64,000 nucleotides of DNA from Deefgea rivuli DSM 18356 (GTDB lineage: Bacteria > Pseudomonadota > Gammaproteobacteria > Burkholderiales > Chitinibacteraceae). A program made the translations under genes and the position numbers. Of this stretch, positions 9,211 to 21,584 are shown one piece after another (the stretch's first letter is position 1; the number at the start of each line of letters is the position of its first letter). Where the stretch lies: assembly GCF_000620145.1 (NCBI RefSeq), contig NZ_JHVM01000012.1, forward strand, positions 1 through 64,000, read 5' to 3'. The notes under the pieces were generated by a model. That model did not search any database. It was not told the origin of the DNA and saw nothing but the letters and a program-made list of their open reading frames with translations.

Positions 9211-10047
9211 ATGGTTAGCAAAAAATTTAAAGGTTTAGGCCGCGGTTTGGACGCATTGATGGGCGATCCATCGGCGGGCGATATGCTAAAAACCTTGCCG
9301 CTTGATGCGCTGCAGCCGGGTAAATACCAGCCGCGCACGATGATGAATGAAGAGGCGTTAGAAGAATTGGCTGATTCCATTCGTGCGCAAGGCTTGATGC
9401 AGCCCGTGTTGGTGCGTGAAATTGATATTGATCGTTACGAAATCATTGCGGGCGAGCGTCGTTGGCGTGCTTCACAACGCGCGGGATTGACTGAGATTCC
9501 GGCCTTGGTGCGCGTGATTGCCGATGAAACGGCGCTGGCGATGGCCTTGATCGAAAATATTCAGCGCGAAAACTTAAATCCACTCGAAGAAGCCATTGGT
9601 ATTCAGCGTTTAGTCGATGAATTTGGCTTGACGCAAGAATCGGCGGCGCAAGCGGTGGGAAAATCACGTTCTAGCGTGGCTAATTTATTGCGCTTGCTGA
9701 ATTTAACCGAGCCGGTGCGCGATATGTTGATGGCGGGGCATCTGGATATGGGCCACGCCCGTGCTTTGCTGCCGCTCGATACCCTGCAACAACTTGAAGC
9801 CGCTAGATTGGTTGTGTTGAAAGGCTTGTCTGTGCGCGATGTTGAAGCCTTAGTGAAAAAAATGCAGCAAGAGCCAGTCGTAGCGGCGGAGAAAAAAGTC
9901 GATCCTGATGTGCTGCGCTTGCAAGAATCTGTTTCTGAGCGCATCGGTGCGCGAGTGCTGATTCAATCGGGTAAGAAGGGGAGTGGCAAAGTGACGATTG
10001 AATACGGCAGTTTAGATCAATTGGATTCGCTACTGAGTCGCTTGTAA
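9211..10047 (+). CDS. parB: Chromosome partitioning protein ParB (Spo0J)
   Basis: A 278-residue ParB that binds parS sites and spreads as a CTP-dependent clamp. The ParA-contact tail KKFKGLGRGLDALMG is at residues 4-18. The CTP-binding part carries QPGKYQPRT, then GLMQPVLVRE and the GERRWRASQRAG box (about residues 88-99). It continues with ALIENIQRENLNPLEEA and a helix-turn-helix, LTQESAAQAVGKSRSSVANL. The dimerisation domain forms the C-terminus. ATG 9211 is the family start. An upstream GTG in the same frame would add 12 residues coded by a CTCTGTG-rich spacer and is unlikely. I did not find a convincing parS site in the window. Confidence 0.96.
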   Translation: MVSKKFKGLGRGLDALMGDPSAGDMLKTLPLDALQPGKYQPRTMMNEEALEELADSIRAQGLMQPVLVREIDIDRYEIIAGERRWRASQRAGLTEIPALVRVIADETALAMALIENIQRENLNPLEEAIGIQRLVDEFGLTQESAAQAVGKSRSSVANLLRLLNLTEPVRDMLMAGHLDMGHARALLPLDTLQQLEAARLVVLKGLSVRDVEALVKKMQQEPVVAAEKKVDPDVLRLQESVSERIGARVLIQSGKKGSGKVTIEYGSLDQLDSLLSRL

Positions 10048-10194
10048 GTTTTTGGTGCGGAGCAGTGCATCAATTTAGCGCGTTTGAATTGCTGAAGGAT
10101 AAGCGGATGGTTTGTTACTGTTTTTGAAAGGATTTGTGGCACTTTTTATTTGTCATGAAATAAAAATAAATCCATCAAAGTCAACGGTAATAAA

Positions 10195-10224
10195 TTGACT
10201 CAGAGCAAATCAACTCCGTATAAT
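10195..10224 (+). promoter_or_regulatory. Sigma70-type promoter of the ATP synthase operon
   Basis: A TTGACT -35 box (10195-10200) and a perfect TATAAT -10 box (10219-10224) are separated by 18 bases. Transcription would start near 10231, about 20 bases before the atpI start codon. The AT-rich stretch just upstream (10141-10192) could act as an UP element. It is the clearest consensus promoter in the window. Confidence 0.8.
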
Positions 10225-10250
10225 CGCGTCGTTTCTCTTACGGTGGTGCT

Positions 10251-11445
<1,195 letters not shown>

Positions 11446-11513
11446 TTTTATGTCTGGTGGCGTGTATCGGTTGGGTGCGCGACATTAGACTCAGTTTTAC
11501 CCAACCCTCGTAA

Positions 11514-11825
<312 letters not shown>

Positions 11826-11858
11826 TCATTTGATCAGCCTTTAAGGAGGACATTCAGC

Positions 11859-12329
11859 GTGGAATTTAATTCGTCTCTCATAGGTCAGATGATCACTTTT
11901 GGTCTCTTGATCCTGTTCACGATGAAGTTCGTTTGGCCTCCGCTGACCAAGATGATGGATGAGCGTGCTAAACGCATTGCAGATGGCCTAGCCTCTGCAG
12001 ATCGTGCCAAGCAAGATCTGGAAAATGCTGAGAAAAAATCAGCAGAAAAACTTCGCGAAGCAAAGCTAAGCGCAGCCGAGATCATTGCCCACGCAGAAAA
12101 GCGTGCAGCGCAACTTGTCGATGAAGCTAAGGGTACTGCCAAAGTAGAGGGCGAACGCCTGATCGCTGGCGCCCAAGGTGAAATCGAGCAGCAAATTCAG
12201 CAAGCAAAAGAAACGCTCCGTCAGCAAGTAGCCACTTTGGCTGTTGCTGGTGCAGAGCAAATCTTGCGTCGCGAAATCGACGCTGCGAAGCATGCTGATA
12301 TGCTGTCATCCATCAAAGCGGAACTGTAA
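11859..12329 (+). CDS. atpF: F0F1 ATP synthase subunit b
   Basis: A 156-residue peripheral stalk subunit. One N-terminal membrane helix (about residues 8-26) is followed by a long, charged alpha-helical dimerisation domain (about 35-135). It starts with GTG, preceded by a full AAGGAGG at 11842-11848. The start is supported by the conserved N-terminus (M/V)[16 protein letters not shown]. Length is normal. Confidence 0.96.
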   Translation: MEFNSSLIGQMITFGLLILFTMKFVWPPLTKMMDERAKRIADGLASADRAKQDLENAEKKSAEKLREAKLSAAEIIAHAEKRAAQLVDEAKGTAKVEGERLIAGAQGEIEQQIQQAKETLRQQVATLAVAGAEQILRREIDAAKHADMLSSIKAEL

Positions 12330-12336
12330 GACAGTC

Positions 12337-12873
12337 ATGGCAGAACTTATAACCGTCGCTAGACCCTACGCCGAGGCCGTATTCCGGCTGGCTAAAGAAA
12401 GCAATACGCTTTCCCTATGGTCAGATGTGTTGGGTAACTTAGCATTAATTGCTAATGACCCAACCGTTCTTGACGTAGTGGCTAATCCAAAGTGTTCTGC
12501 TGTTCAAGTACAGGAGCTGTTGGTTGGGCTCCTGGGTGCTGACGCAAACGCCGAGGTTAAAAACTTCCTGGCAGCAGTGCTCGAAAATCGTCGTTTTGCC
12601 ACTTTACCGGCAATGTCGGCTTTATTTGAAGAACTGAAAGCGGCAGACGAAGGTGTAGCGCAAGCGCACATTGAATCTGCTTTTGCTATGACTGATGCCC
12701 AACTGGCCGAACTGACGGCTACGCTCACTCAGCAACTTAAACGCAAGATCAGTGCCGACGTTAGCGTCAACCCCGAGTTAATCGGTGGTGTGAAAGTAAC
12801 GATTGGTGACTTGGTTATTGATGCCTCTGTTAGTGGCAAATTAACCGCCCTTGCGACAAGCCTGAAGAGTTAG
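12337..12873 (+). CDS. atpH: F0F1 ATP synthase subunit delta
   Basis: A 178-residue subunit that connects the b stalk to the top of the alpha3beta3 head. The N-terminus [18 protein letters not shown] and the C-terminal block with [25 protein letters not shown] are family hallmarks. ATG 12337 lies 7 bases after the atpF stop. The longer frame from 12244 overlaps atpF and was not used. Confidence 0.96.
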   Translation: MAELITVARPYAEAVFRLAKESNTLSLWSDVLGNLALIANDPTVLDVVANPKCSAVQVQELLVGLLGADANAEVKNFLAAVLENRRFATLPAMSALFEELKAADEGVAQAHIESAFAMTDAQLAELTATLTQQLKRKISADVSVNPELIGGVKVTIGDLVIDASVSGKLTALATSLKS

Positions 12874-12881
12874 GAGAAATC

Positions 12882-14423
12882 ATGCAACTTAATCCGTCCG
12901 AAATCAGTGAACTGATTAAAGCTCGGATCCAAAATCTACCCCAAGGCGCACAATCCAGCACGACTGGTACTGTAGTGTCGGTAACTGACGGTATCGTGCG
13001 CGTGCACGGTTTGTCGGAAGTTATGCAAGGTGAGATGTTGGAGTTCCCGGGTAATACCTTTGGTCTGGCGCTTAACTTAGAGCGCGATTCTGTAGGTGCT
13101 GTTATTTTAGGTGACTACAAACACATCGCCGAAGGTGATGTTGTTAAGTGTACTGGTCGTATTTTGGAAGTGCCTATCGGTCGTGAATTGATCGGTCGCG
13201 TTGTTAACGCTTTGGGCCAACCTATCGACGGCAAAGGCCCATTGGGCACAACGCTTTCTGCGCCGATTGAAAAAATCGCGCCAGGCGTTATTGCACGTCA
13301 ATCAGTATCACAACCACTGCAAACTGGTATCAAATCAATTGATACCATGGTGCCAGTGGGCCGTGGTCAACGTGAGTTGATCATTGGTGACCGTCAAACC
13401 GGTAAAACTGCTGTTGCACTCGATGCGATCATTAACCAAAAAGGTACTGGCGTTACGTGTATCTATGTGGCTATTGGTCAAAAAGCATCTTCGATTGCTA
13501 ACGTGGTTCGCAAGTTGGAAGAACACGGTGCTTTGAGCCACACGATTATTGTTGCTGCTGCTGCTTCTGAAGCTGCTGCATTGCAATACATCGCTGCGTA
13601 CTCAGGTTGCACGATGGGTGAGTACTTCCGTGACCTCGGTGAAGATGCCTTGATCGTATACGATGATTTGTCGAAACAAGCTGTTGCTTATCGTCAAATT
13701 TCCTTGCTATTGCGCCGTCCTCCGGGCCGTGAAGCATTCCCTGGCGACGTTTTCTATCTCCACAGCCGCTTGTTGGAACGCGCATCGCGTATCAATGAAG
13801 TTGAAGTTGAGAAATTGACGAACGGCGCAGTGAAAGGCAAAACCGGTTCATTGACTGCATTGCCTATCATCGAAACTCAAGCGGGTGACGTTTCTGCTTT
13901 CGTTCCAACTAACGTAATTTCGATTACTGACGGTCAGATTTTCTTGGAAACTGACTTGTTCAACGCGGGTATTCGCCCAGCGATGAACGCGGGTATTTCG
14001 GTATCGCGTGTGGGTGGTGCGGCACAAACTAAAGTCATCAAGAAGTTGGGTGGCGGTGTACGTTTGGCTTTGGCTCAGTATCGTGAATTGGCGGCATTTG
14101 CCCAGTTCGCTTCTGACCTAGACGAAGCAACTCGTAAGCAGCTGGAACGCGGCAAGATGGTCACTGAGTTGATGAAACAAGCTCAGTACAGCCCATTGAA
14201 AGTTGGCGAGTTGGGTGTAACCCTGCTGCTGATTAACAAAGGCGTGTATGACGACGTTGCTGTTGATCGTGCTTTGGCTTTCGAAGCTGCATTCTTGAGC
14301 GAACTCAAAGCAAATCACGCTGATGTATTGAATCGTGTTGATGACAAGGGCGACCTGTCAAGCGACGACGAAGCGATCATCATGAAAGCGGCGAATGCCT
14401 TTAAAGCCGGCGCTGCTTACTGA
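12882..14423 (+). CDS. atpA: F0F1 ATP synthase subunit alpha
   Basis: A 513-residue non-catalytic nucleotide-binding subunit of F1. The Walker A motif GDRQTGKT is at residues 169-176. The signature region reads [20 protein letters not shown], and [14 protein letters not shown] is represented as [17 protein letters not shown]. An AGGAG site lies 8 bases before the start. Length is identical to that usual in proteobacteria. Confidence 0.98.
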   Translation: MQLNPSEISELIKARIQNLPQGAQSSTTGTVVSVTDGIVRVHGLSEVMQGEMLEFPGNTFGLALNLERDSVGAVILGDYKHIAEGDVVKCTGRILEVPIGRELIGRVVNALGQPIDGKGPLGTTLSAPIEKIAPGVIARQSVSQPLQTGIKSIDTMVPVGRGQRELIIGDRQTGKTAVALDAIINQKGTGVTCIYVAIGQKASSIANVVRKLEEHGALSHTIIVAAAASEAAALQYIAAYSGCTMGEYFRDLGEDALIVYDDLSKQAVAYRQISLLLRRPPGREAFPGDVFYLHSRLLERASRINEVEVEKLTNGAVKGKTGSLTALPIIETQAGDVSAFVPTNVISITDGQIFLETDLFNAGIRPAMNAGISVSRVGGAAQTKVIKKLGGGVRLALAQYRELAAFAQFASDLDEATRKQLERGKMVTELMKQAQYSPLKVGELGVTLLLINKGVYDDVAVDRALAFEAAFLSELKANHADVLNRVDDKGDLSSDDEAIIMKAANAFKAGAAY

Positions 14424-14451
14424 TTTGAGACGTTGATAAAAGGATCAAATC

Positions 14452-15321
14452 ATGGCAAGCGGTAAAGAAATTCGTACTAAGATCAAAAGCGTAAAAAATA
14501 CGCAGAAGATCACCCGCGCCATGGAAATGGTTGCCACGTCGAAAATGCGCAAGGCTCAAGAGCGTATGAAAGCGGCCCGCCCTTACGGTGAAAAAATCCG
14601 TAATGTGGCTGGTCACTTGAGCCAAGCCTTGGTTGACTATGAGCATCCATATCTCCAAACGCGCGACACCGTCAAGCGGGTTGGCCTGATTATGGTGTCT
14701 TCGGACAAAGGTTTGTGTGGTGGTTTAAACACCAACGCCCTGCGTTCGGCTTTCAATAAAATGAAAGAATTGCATAACAATGGCGTTGAAACCGTTGTAA
14801 CAGCAATCGGTAATAAAGGTTTGGGTTTCATGAAGCGCAATGGCGCGAAGGTGGTTTCTTCGGCAATTGGTCTTGGTGATGCGCCACATCTTGAACAGCT
14901 GATTGGCCCGATCAAAGTAATGATCGATGCTTTCATTGCTGGTGAAGTAGACGAAGTGCATATCGTTTACACACGTTTCATCAATACGATGAGACAAGAG
15001 CCAGTGATTGAGCAATTGCTACCGCTCGCAAGCGAAGCGTTTGAAAAACCGAAATCTGCGCACAACTGGGAATACCTGTATGAGCCAGATGCAAAAACGG
15101 TGATTGATGATTTGATGAACCGCTATGTAGAGGCTTTGGTTTACCAAGCCGTAGCGGAAAACATCGCATCTGAAAATGCGGCGCGTATGGTGGCAATGAA
15201 GGCTGCAACTGACAACGCTGACAATGTAATCGGCTCCCTGCAACTGCTGTATAACAAAACGCGTCAAGCAGCAATTACGAAAGAACTTTCGGAAATTGTT
15301 GGCGGCGCAGCAGCAGTTTAA
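14452..15321 (+). CDS. atpG: F0F1 ATP synthase subunit gamma
   Basis: A 289-residue central rotor subunit. The N-terminal helix [20 protein letters not shown] and the C-terminal helix with [22 protein letters not shown] form the coiled coil that turns inside the alpha/beta head. The conserved [10 protein letters not shown] block is at about residues 84-93. It begins 28 bases after atpA with an AAAGGA site. Confidence 0.97.
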   Translation: MASGKEIRTKIKSVKNTQKITRAMEMVATSKMRKAQERMKAARPYGEKIRNVAGHLSQALVDYEHPYLQTRDTVKRVGLIMVSSDKGLCGGLNTNALRSAFNKMKELHNNGVETVVTAIGNKGLGFMKRNGAKVVSSAIGLGDAPHLEQLIGPIKVMIDAFIAGEVDEVHIVYTRFINTMRQEPVIEQLLPLASEAFEKPKSAHNWEYLYEPDAKTVIDDLMNRYVEALVYQAVAENIASENAARMVAMKAATDNADNVIGSLQLLYNKTRQAAITKELSEIVGGAAAV

Positions 15322-16737
<1,416 letters not shown>

Positions 16738-16748
16738 GGGGTTAAGTG

Positions 16749-17177
16749 ATGGCCATGACCATGCGTGTGGACGTAGTTAGCGCTGAAGAACTGATCTACT
16801 CAGGTACTGCCGAGTTTATTACGGCACCTGCCGACAAGGGCGAGATCGGTGTTTATCCGCGTCATGCACCGCTGCTAACCCGCATTCGCCCGGGCGCGAT
16901 CCGTATCAAGATCGCGAATTCGAACGAAGATGATGTCATCCTGTTTGTATCGGGTGGCTTACTCGAAGTTCAGCCGGATGGGGTAACGGTATTGGCCGAC
17001 ACTGCGATTCGTGGTACGGACATTGACGAAGCGAAGGCGTTGGAAGCAAAACGCCGCGCAGAAGAATCATTGAAAAATTATTCTACGTCGATGGACTTTG
17101 CTATGGCGCAGGCCGAATTGATGGATGCTGTAGCGAAACTCGCTGTGGTATCGAAATTGAAACGGAACGGCCACTAA
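16749..17177 (+). CDS. atpC: F0F1 ATP synthase subunit epsilon
   Basis: A 142-residue subunit with an N-terminal beta sandwich ([18 protein letters not shown], then [19 protein letters not shown]) and a C-terminal helical hairpin that can inhibit ATP hydrolysis. ATG 16749 is preferred to the GTG three bases earlier because AAGGGG is well placed before it. It is the last gene of the operon, with a strong terminator 40 bases downstream. Confidence 0.96.
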   Translation: MAMTMRVDVVSAEELIYSGTAEFITAPADKGEIGVYPRHAPLLTRIRPGAIRIKIANSNEDDVILFVSGGLLEVQPDGVTVLADTAIRGTDIDEAKALEAKRRAEESLKNYSTSMDFAMAQAELMDAVAKLAVVSKLKRNGH

Positions 17178-17216
17178 TTATTGCGGTGATCTTGCAAGAT
17201 TGAGCGATAGAAAACT

Positions 17217-17246
17217 AAAAAAGGCAGCTTAGGCTGCCTTTTTCTT
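17217..17246 (+). terminator. Terminator of the ATP synthase operon
   Basis: A perfect 8-bp GC-rich stem (aaggcagc, 17221-17228, with gctgcctt, 17233-17240), extended by A-T pairs, closes a TTAG loop and is followed by TTTCTTT. It lies 40 bases after atpC. Confidence 0.9.
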
Positions 17247-17362
17247 TGCCTATTATTCCTGCTTAATGACAGATTATTTGCAATAAAGTGATGTCATGCT
17301 GTCCGTGAATTACGTTGAAGTTTAGAATAGCGCCAAACAATATATTTCATGGGATAGTCAAA

Positions 17363-18736
17363 ATGAGTTCTGTATTAAACGTGGTGATTTTAGCGGCGGG
17401 TCAAGGCAAGCGCATGTATTCGAGCTTGCCGAAAGTACTGCATCGTTTAGCGGGTAAACCGCTGGTTCAGCATGTTATTGATACGGCACGTCAATTGCAG
17501 CCACAGAAAATGGTTATTGTGTATGGTCATGGCGGTGAGCAAGTTCAGCAAGAATTAGCCGCGCAAACCGACCTGACTTGGGCGCATCAAGCTCAGCAAC
17601 TCGGTACGGGGCATGCGCTGGCACAGGCCATCCCACAATGCGTGGGTGGCATTACCCTGATGCTGTATGGTGATGTGCCATTAACTCGCCTTGCCACGAT
17701 TCAAGCTTTGCTGGCTGCGAGTAGTGACGGCAAGTTGGGTATTTTGACTGATATTTTGGACGATGCTACGGGCTATGGCCGCATCGTTAGGAATGCGGCT
17801 GGTGAAGTCACATCCATCGTTGAGCAAAAAGATTGCACGCGTGAGCAAGCGCAAATTGGCGAAATGAATACCGGTATTTTGGCGCTGCCAACGGCGCGTG
17901 TGGCGGGTTGGTTGTCGGAACTAAAAAATGACAACGCGCAGGGCGAATATTACGCCACTGATTTGATCGCGCTGGCGGTGCGTGATGGCGTGGAGATTGC
18001 CACCGTGCAGCCTCAAGATCATTGGGAAGCGGAAGGCATTAATAATAAATTGCAGTTGGCGGGCTTGGAGCGAATTCACCAAGCTGAAATCGCCAAAGCT
18101 TTGCTCACCGCAGGTGTCGGTTTAGCCGATCCCGCAAGGATTGATGTCCGTGGTACGCTTAAGCACGGTCAAGATGTGTTGATCGACGTGAACTGCGTGT
18201 TTGAAGGTGACGTGGTGCTCGGTAAGGGCGTGACAATTGGTGCCAATTGCGTGTTGAAAAATGTGACGATTGCTGATGGTGCAGTCATTCATCCATTCTG
18301 CCATTTGGAAGACGCCATCGTTGGTGCAGGTAGTTTGATTGGCCCATACGCGCGCTTGCGCCCAGGGGCGGAGTTGGCCGAGCAAGTTCATGTGGGCAAT
18401 TTTGTAGAAGTTAAAAAATCCATCGTCGGTGTTGGCTCGAAAGTGAATCACTTAAGCTATATCGGTGATACGAAAATCGGCGCAGGCGTGAATGTCGGCG
18501 CGGGTACAATTACTTGCAATTATGATGGCGTGAATAAATTCATTACGGTGATTGAAGATGACGTGCGAATTGGCAGTAATAATTGCCTCGTTGCGCCAGT
18601 TACCATCGGCGCAGGTGCGACGACCGGTGCAGGCTCGGTCATTACCCAAGATGCACCCGCCGGCGAACTCACTATCGCGCGCGCTAAGCAATTGACATTA
18701 ACAGGCTGGGCGCGTCCCAGCAAGATTACAAAATAA
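17363..18736 (+). CDS. glmU: Bifunctional GlcNAc-1-P uridylyltransferase / GlcN-1-P acetyltransferase
   Basis: A 457-residue cytoplasmic enzyme making UDP-GlcNAc for peptidoglycan and LPS. The uridylyltransferase domain opens with [20 protein letters not shown] at residues 7-26. The C-terminal half is a left-handed beta-helix of hexapeptide repeats, with the acetyltransferase region showing [21 protein letters not shown] and the [14 protein letters not shown] motif. ATG 17363 is preceded by a weak GGGATAG-type site. The frame extends 48 bases upstream but that part is not conserved. The gene stands alone after the atp terminator. Confidence 0.97.
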   Translation: MSSVLNVVILAAGQGKRMYSSLPKVLHRLAGKPLVQHVIDTARQLQPQKMVIVYGHGGEQVQQELAAQTDLTWAHQAQQLGTGHALAQAIPQCVGGITLMLYGDVPLTRLATIQALLAASSDGKLGILTDILDDATGYGRIVRNAAGEVTSIVEQKDCTREQAQIGEMNTGILALPTARVAGWLSELKNDNAQGEYYATDLIALAVRDGVEIATVQPQDHWEAEGINNKLQLAGLERIHQAEIAKALLTAGVGLADPARIDVRGTLKHGQDVLIDVNCVFEGDVVLGKGVTIGANCVLKNVTIADGAVIHPFCHLEDAIVGAGSLIGPYARLRPGAELAEQVHVGNFVEVKKSIVGVGSKVNHLSYIGDTKIGAGVNVGAGTITCNYDGVNKFITVIEDDVRIGSNNCLVAPVTIGAGATTGAGSVITQDAPAGELTIARAKQLTLTGWARPSKITK

Positions 18737-18739
18737 TTG

Positions 18740-18792
18740 ATGGGTATTTTGATGTGGCCATTTATTGGTAAAGGCTACAAATAAATACCCAT
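18740..18792. repeat. GGTATAT palindromic repeat, copy 1
   Basis: A ~50-bp imperfect palindrome, from tgggtattttgatg to aaataaataccca, 4 bases after the glmU stop codon. The outer arms GGGTAT/ATACCC and the inner GGCC-TTTATT-GGT-AAAGGC pattern recur at 20926-20975, 39825-39877, 48390-48442 and 58547-58597. It may act as a REP-like element or weak terminator. Confidence 0.65.
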
Positions 18793-18880
18793 GGTAATCA
18801 GTTTTCGATAACAGACCGTTGAATGCGATGTATCGTCGCTTTCAGCGGTCTGTTTAAGTGTTTTATATCTGGAGTACGCT

Positions 18881-19492
18881 ATGTCCCTATTACTTGACCA
18901 ACCCTTAACTGATGAAGAAATGGATCAGCTGGATCAATTTTTATACTCAGATGCGGTCGGTAAAGACGCAATGTCTTTGTCGATGCTACACGGTTATCTG
19001 ACCGCCATTTTGATTGGCCCAGCGTCCGTGATGCCAAGTCAATGGTTGGGTCAAATTTGGGATCGACCTGAAGCGGTGATTTTTGCGCTACCAGAAGGCG
19101 ATGCAATTATTAATTTGGTGATGCGTTTATACAATCAAATCGCCGACGAACTGGCGCAAGATCCGCCGGTTTACGAGCCATTGCTGTATTGGGAAGATGA
19201 GTCGATGCAAAATTCTAGCATCGAAGAATGGAGCTTGGGTTTCTGCTTTGGCGCGGGTTTGGCTGAAGACGAATGGCAGCCGCTGATTGATGAAGAAGAA
19301 GGCCAGTTTATGTTTATGGCGATCATGAGCGGTTCGGACGATGAAATGCGCGAAGATATGGTTAAGGAAGGCATTGATCTCGTGCGTCACGATAATGAAG
19401 TCGCTGAGCAAATCCCCGAAATGGTCATCGAAATTCGCGATTTCTTCCGTGAAAACACCGAAACATCGCGTAGCAAACATCAATTGCATTAA
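18881..19492 (+). CDS. UPF0149 (YecA/YgfB-like) family protein
   Basis: A 203-residue acidic protein of the UPF0149 family. Family marks are the N-terminal LTDEEMDQLDQFLYSD, then MSLSMLHGYLTAILIGPASVMPSQWLGQIW at about residues 34-63, and EEWSLGFCFGAGLAEDEWQPL at about 113-133. The function of this family is poorly known. YecA members often carry a C-terminal SEC-C zinc motif, which is missing here; the C-terminus ends in a plain SRSKHQLH. A GGAG site precedes ATG 18881. It has no obvious operon partner. Confidence 0.85.
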   Translation: MSLLLDQPLTDEEMDQLDQFLYSDAVGKDAMSLSMLHGYLTAILIGPASVMPSQWLGQIWDRPEAVIFALPEGDAIINLVMRLYNQIADELAQDPPVYEPLLYWEDESMQNSSIEEWSLGFCFGAGLAEDEWQPLIDEEEGQFMFMAIMSGSDDEMREDMVKEGIDLVRHDNEVAEQIPEMVIEIRDFFRENTETSRSKHQLH

Positions 19493-19504
19493 ATGGCGAA
19501 ATTT

Positions 19505-19619
19505 GTAGGTTGGGTTAGCAGTTTTATCGCGTAACCCAACATGCTTTTCTGTGTGAGCATGTTGGGTTACGTTGGTTTGTCAGCCAAAATCGGCCAACAA
19601 ATCAGCTAACCCAATCTAC
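19505..19619. repeat. TAGGTTGGGTTA-type inverted repeat cluster
   Basis: The unit gtaggttgggttagc is followed by its complement gtaacccaac, then gttgggttacg, then agctaacccaatctac. Each arm pair can fold into a hairpin with a long stem. A related arrangement is at 58609-58702. It sits just after the UPF0149 gene and may also end its transcription. Confidence 0.65.
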
Positions 19620-19636
19620 GCCTAGGCCACTTAATT

Positions 19637-19680
19637 TTTGTTTTTTCCGCTTTTTTCGTGTCTTTCGTAGACAAACGGTT
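19637..19680. repeat. CACGAAA-family repeat, single arm
   Basis: The string ttttttcgtgtctttcgtag is one arm of the CACGAAA repeat family seen as inverted pairs at 33107-33219, 34761-34870 and 47735-47940. Only one arm is present here, between the UPF0149 gene and ychF. Confidence 0.5.
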
Positions 19681-19777
19681 TTGAATTTTGCCTGATGCGC
19701 GCCCACGGGCGCTTGCATCGGTTAAAATTGACGGTTTAGTATTTATTGGGCGGCATTCGTCCTGCAAGGAATGATTC

Positions 19778-20869
19778 ATGAGTCTCAAGTGCGGTATTGT
19801 TGGCTTGCCCAACGTCGGTAAATCCACGCTGTTTAATGCGCTGACCAATTCAGGTATCGAAGCAGCCAACTATCCTTTCTGCACCATTGAGCCTAACGTC
19901 GGCATCGTTGAAGTGCCAGATCATCGCTTGGCTGAACTGGCCAAAATCGTGAATCCGCAAAAAATTCAATCAGCGATTGTTGAGTTTGTTGATATCGCGG
20001 GCTTGGTTGCTGGTGCAAGTAAAGGCGAAGGCTTGGGCAACCAATTCTTGGCCAATATCCGCGAAACTGATGCGATTGTGAATGTGGTGCGTTGTTTTGA
20101 AAACGACAACATCATTCACGTTGCGGGTCGTGTTGATCCCATCGATGACATCATCGTCATCGGCACTGAATTGGCTTTGGCCGATATGAGTACCGTTGAA
20201 AAAGCGATCCAACGCGATGGTAAAAAAGCCCGCTCTGGCGATAAAGACGCACTCGCAACCGTTGCCGTGCTGGAAAAACTCCTACCGCATCTGAACGAAG
20301 GCCTGCCAGCGCGTTCGCTCAAATTGACTGATGAAGAAAAAGCCGCGATCAAACCGTTGTGCTTACTGACGATCAAGCCTGCGATGTACGTGGCGAACGT
20401 TGCAGAAGATGGTTTTGATAACAATCCATTGCTCGACAAAGTGAAGGCTCACGCCGCACTTGAAGGCGCTCCCGTTGTTGCGGTTTGCGCTTCGATTGAA
20501 AGTGAAATTGCCGAACTCGACGAAGCCGATAAAGTGGAGTTTTTGGAATCACTCGGCCAAGCCGAACCTGGTCTGAATCGTTTGATTCGTGCGGGTTACG
20601 AGTTGCTCGGTTTGCAAACTTATTTCACTGCTGGCGTGAAAGAAGTTCGCGCGTGGACGATTCATAAAGGCGATACCGCACCACAAGCTGCTGGCGTGAT
20701 CCATACCGATTTCGAGCGCGGCTTTATTCGTGCGCAAACGATTGCGTTTGAAGATTTCATCGCCTACAAGGGTGAGCAAGGCGCAAAAGAAGCCGGCAAG
20801 ATGCGTGCTGAGGGTAAGGAATACGTCGTTAAAGATGGCGATGTATTGAATTTCTTATTTAACGTCTAA
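19778..20869 (+). CDS. ychF: Redox-regulated ATPase YchF
   Basis: A 363-residue member of the Obg-related GTPase superfamily that prefers ATP. The G1 motif GLPNVGKST is at about residues 8-16 and [10 protein letters not shown] at about 31-40. The G3 motif reads [18 protein letters not shown] near residues 66-83. The C-terminal TGS domain contains [28 protein letters not shown] and the final [18 protein letters not shown] strong AAGGA precedes ATG 19778. It is conserved in nearly all bacteria and acts in ribosome-linked and oxidative stress responses. Confidence 0.97.
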   Translation: MSLKCGIVGLPNVGKSTLFNALTNSGIEAANYPFCTIEPNVGIVEVPDHRLAELAKIVNPQKIQSAIVEFVDIAGLVAGASKGEGLGNQFLANIRETDAIVNVVRCFENDNIIHVAGRVDPIDDIIVIGTELALADMSTVEKAIQRDGKKARSGDKDALATVAVLEKLLPHLNEGLPARSLKLTDEEKAAIKPLCLLTIKPAMYVANVAEDGFDNNPLLDKVKAHAALEGAPVVAVCASIESEIAELDEADKVEFLESLGQAEPGLNRLIRAGYELLGLQTYFTAGVKEVRAWTIHKGDTAPQAAGVIHTDFERGFIRAQTIAFEDFIAYKGEQGAKEAGKMRAEGKEYVVKDGDVLNFLFNV

Positions 20870-20925
20870 GTCGATTGTGATGGCAAAGTTCGCTGAGTAA
20901 TGCGCAGAATTTAAATTTAATAGTG

Positions 20926-20975
20926 TAGGTATATTGCTGTAGTGCTTTTATTGTATTGGCTACATTAATATACCT
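20926..20975. repeat. GGTATAT palindromic repeat, copy 2
   Basis: A palindrome with arms taggtatatt and aatataccta around a central TTTTATTGTAT loop. It matches the family listed at 18740-18792 and lies between ychF and yggX. Confidence 0.65.
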
Positions 20976-21081
20976 AGCTAATTTGCTTGCGCACTTATAT
21001 GACATTAGCACTGAAATCGGTTTGTGCTACAACTGCCAGTCATTAAATTGAAACATTATTGTCATATTATTGGAGAATACA

Positions 21082-21348
21082 ATGAGTCGCACCGTGCAAT
21101 GTGTGAAATTGGGCCGCGAAGCGGAAGGCTTGGACTTTGCGCCTTTGCCGGGTGAGCTGGGTAAAAAGATTTATAACCAAGTTTCCAAAGAAGCTTGGGC
21201 TGCGTGGGTTAAACACCAAACCATGTTGATCAATGAAAATCGTTTGAGCTTGGCTGATCCAAGCGCACGTAAATACTTGCAACAACAACTAGAGAATTAT
21301 TTCTTTGGTTCGGGCGCTGATGCAATTCAAGGCTACGTCCCGCAGTAA
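21082..21348 (+). CDS. yggX: Fe(2+)-trafficking / oxidative protection protein YggX
   Basis: An 88-residue YggX protein, a small cytoplasmic protein linked to protection of iron-sulfur clusters and iron handling under oxidative stress. The N-terminus [19 protein letters not shown] carries the conserved Cys7, followed by [20 protein letters not shown], then [25 protein letters not shown] 21082 has GGAG 8 bases in front. In many proteobacteria yggX follows mutY, but that is not so here. Confidence 0.96.
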   Translation: MSRTVQCVKLGREAEGLDFAPLPGELGKKIYNQVSKEAWAAWVKHQTMLINENRLSLADPSARKYLQQQLENYFFGSGADAIQGYVPQ

Positions 21349-21362
21349 ACGTAATGTCATCA

Positions 21363-21387
21363 AACAGGCCGCATAATGCGGCCTGTT
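21363..21387 (+). terminator. Hairpin after yggX
   Basis: An 11-bp perfect stem (aacaggccgca, 21363-21373, with tgcggcctgtt, 21377-21387) closes a 3-base loop 14 bases after the yggX stop. There is no proper T tract, so it may terminate poorly or protect the mRNA end. Confidence 0.6.
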
Positions 21388-21393
21388 GTGTCT

Positions 21394-21511
21394 GTAAGTA
21401 GTAAACAAAAGTTTTGCTTTGCTGTACTCGATATGAGGCCTGCGGTTTGTCCGTTTTGCCATACGAGGTGGCCTTAGGCTAAAACTTTTGCACGAGTACT
21501 TAACATCGTTG
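21394..21511 (-). repeat. GCAAGGCGTCGAAGCC-family repeat, recombined copy
   Basis: On the minus strand the outer parts atgttaagtactcgtgcaaaagttt and agtacagcaaagc match the copy at 3286-3403. The inner part differs: the AGCCTAAGGCCACCT block stands in inverted position relative to that copy and the GGCGTCGAAGCC core is replaced. Both ends carry AAAAGTTTT, giving terminal inverted repeats. Confidence 0.6.
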
Positions 21512-21584
21512 AATGAGGTTTGTTTTTGGCCGCCGAAAATAAACCTCATTTCACTTTCATCGATCGCCACTAAAGAGCGCTGCT

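Noticed and set aside
8342-10047. parS site near parA-parB
   Set aside because: No TGTTNCACGTGAAACA-like palindrome was found by eye in this region or elsewhere in the window, although this cannot replace a pattern search.
17315-17362. glmS-type ribozyme or riboswitch before glmU
   Set aside because: The leader is short and no known riboswitch core could be recognised.
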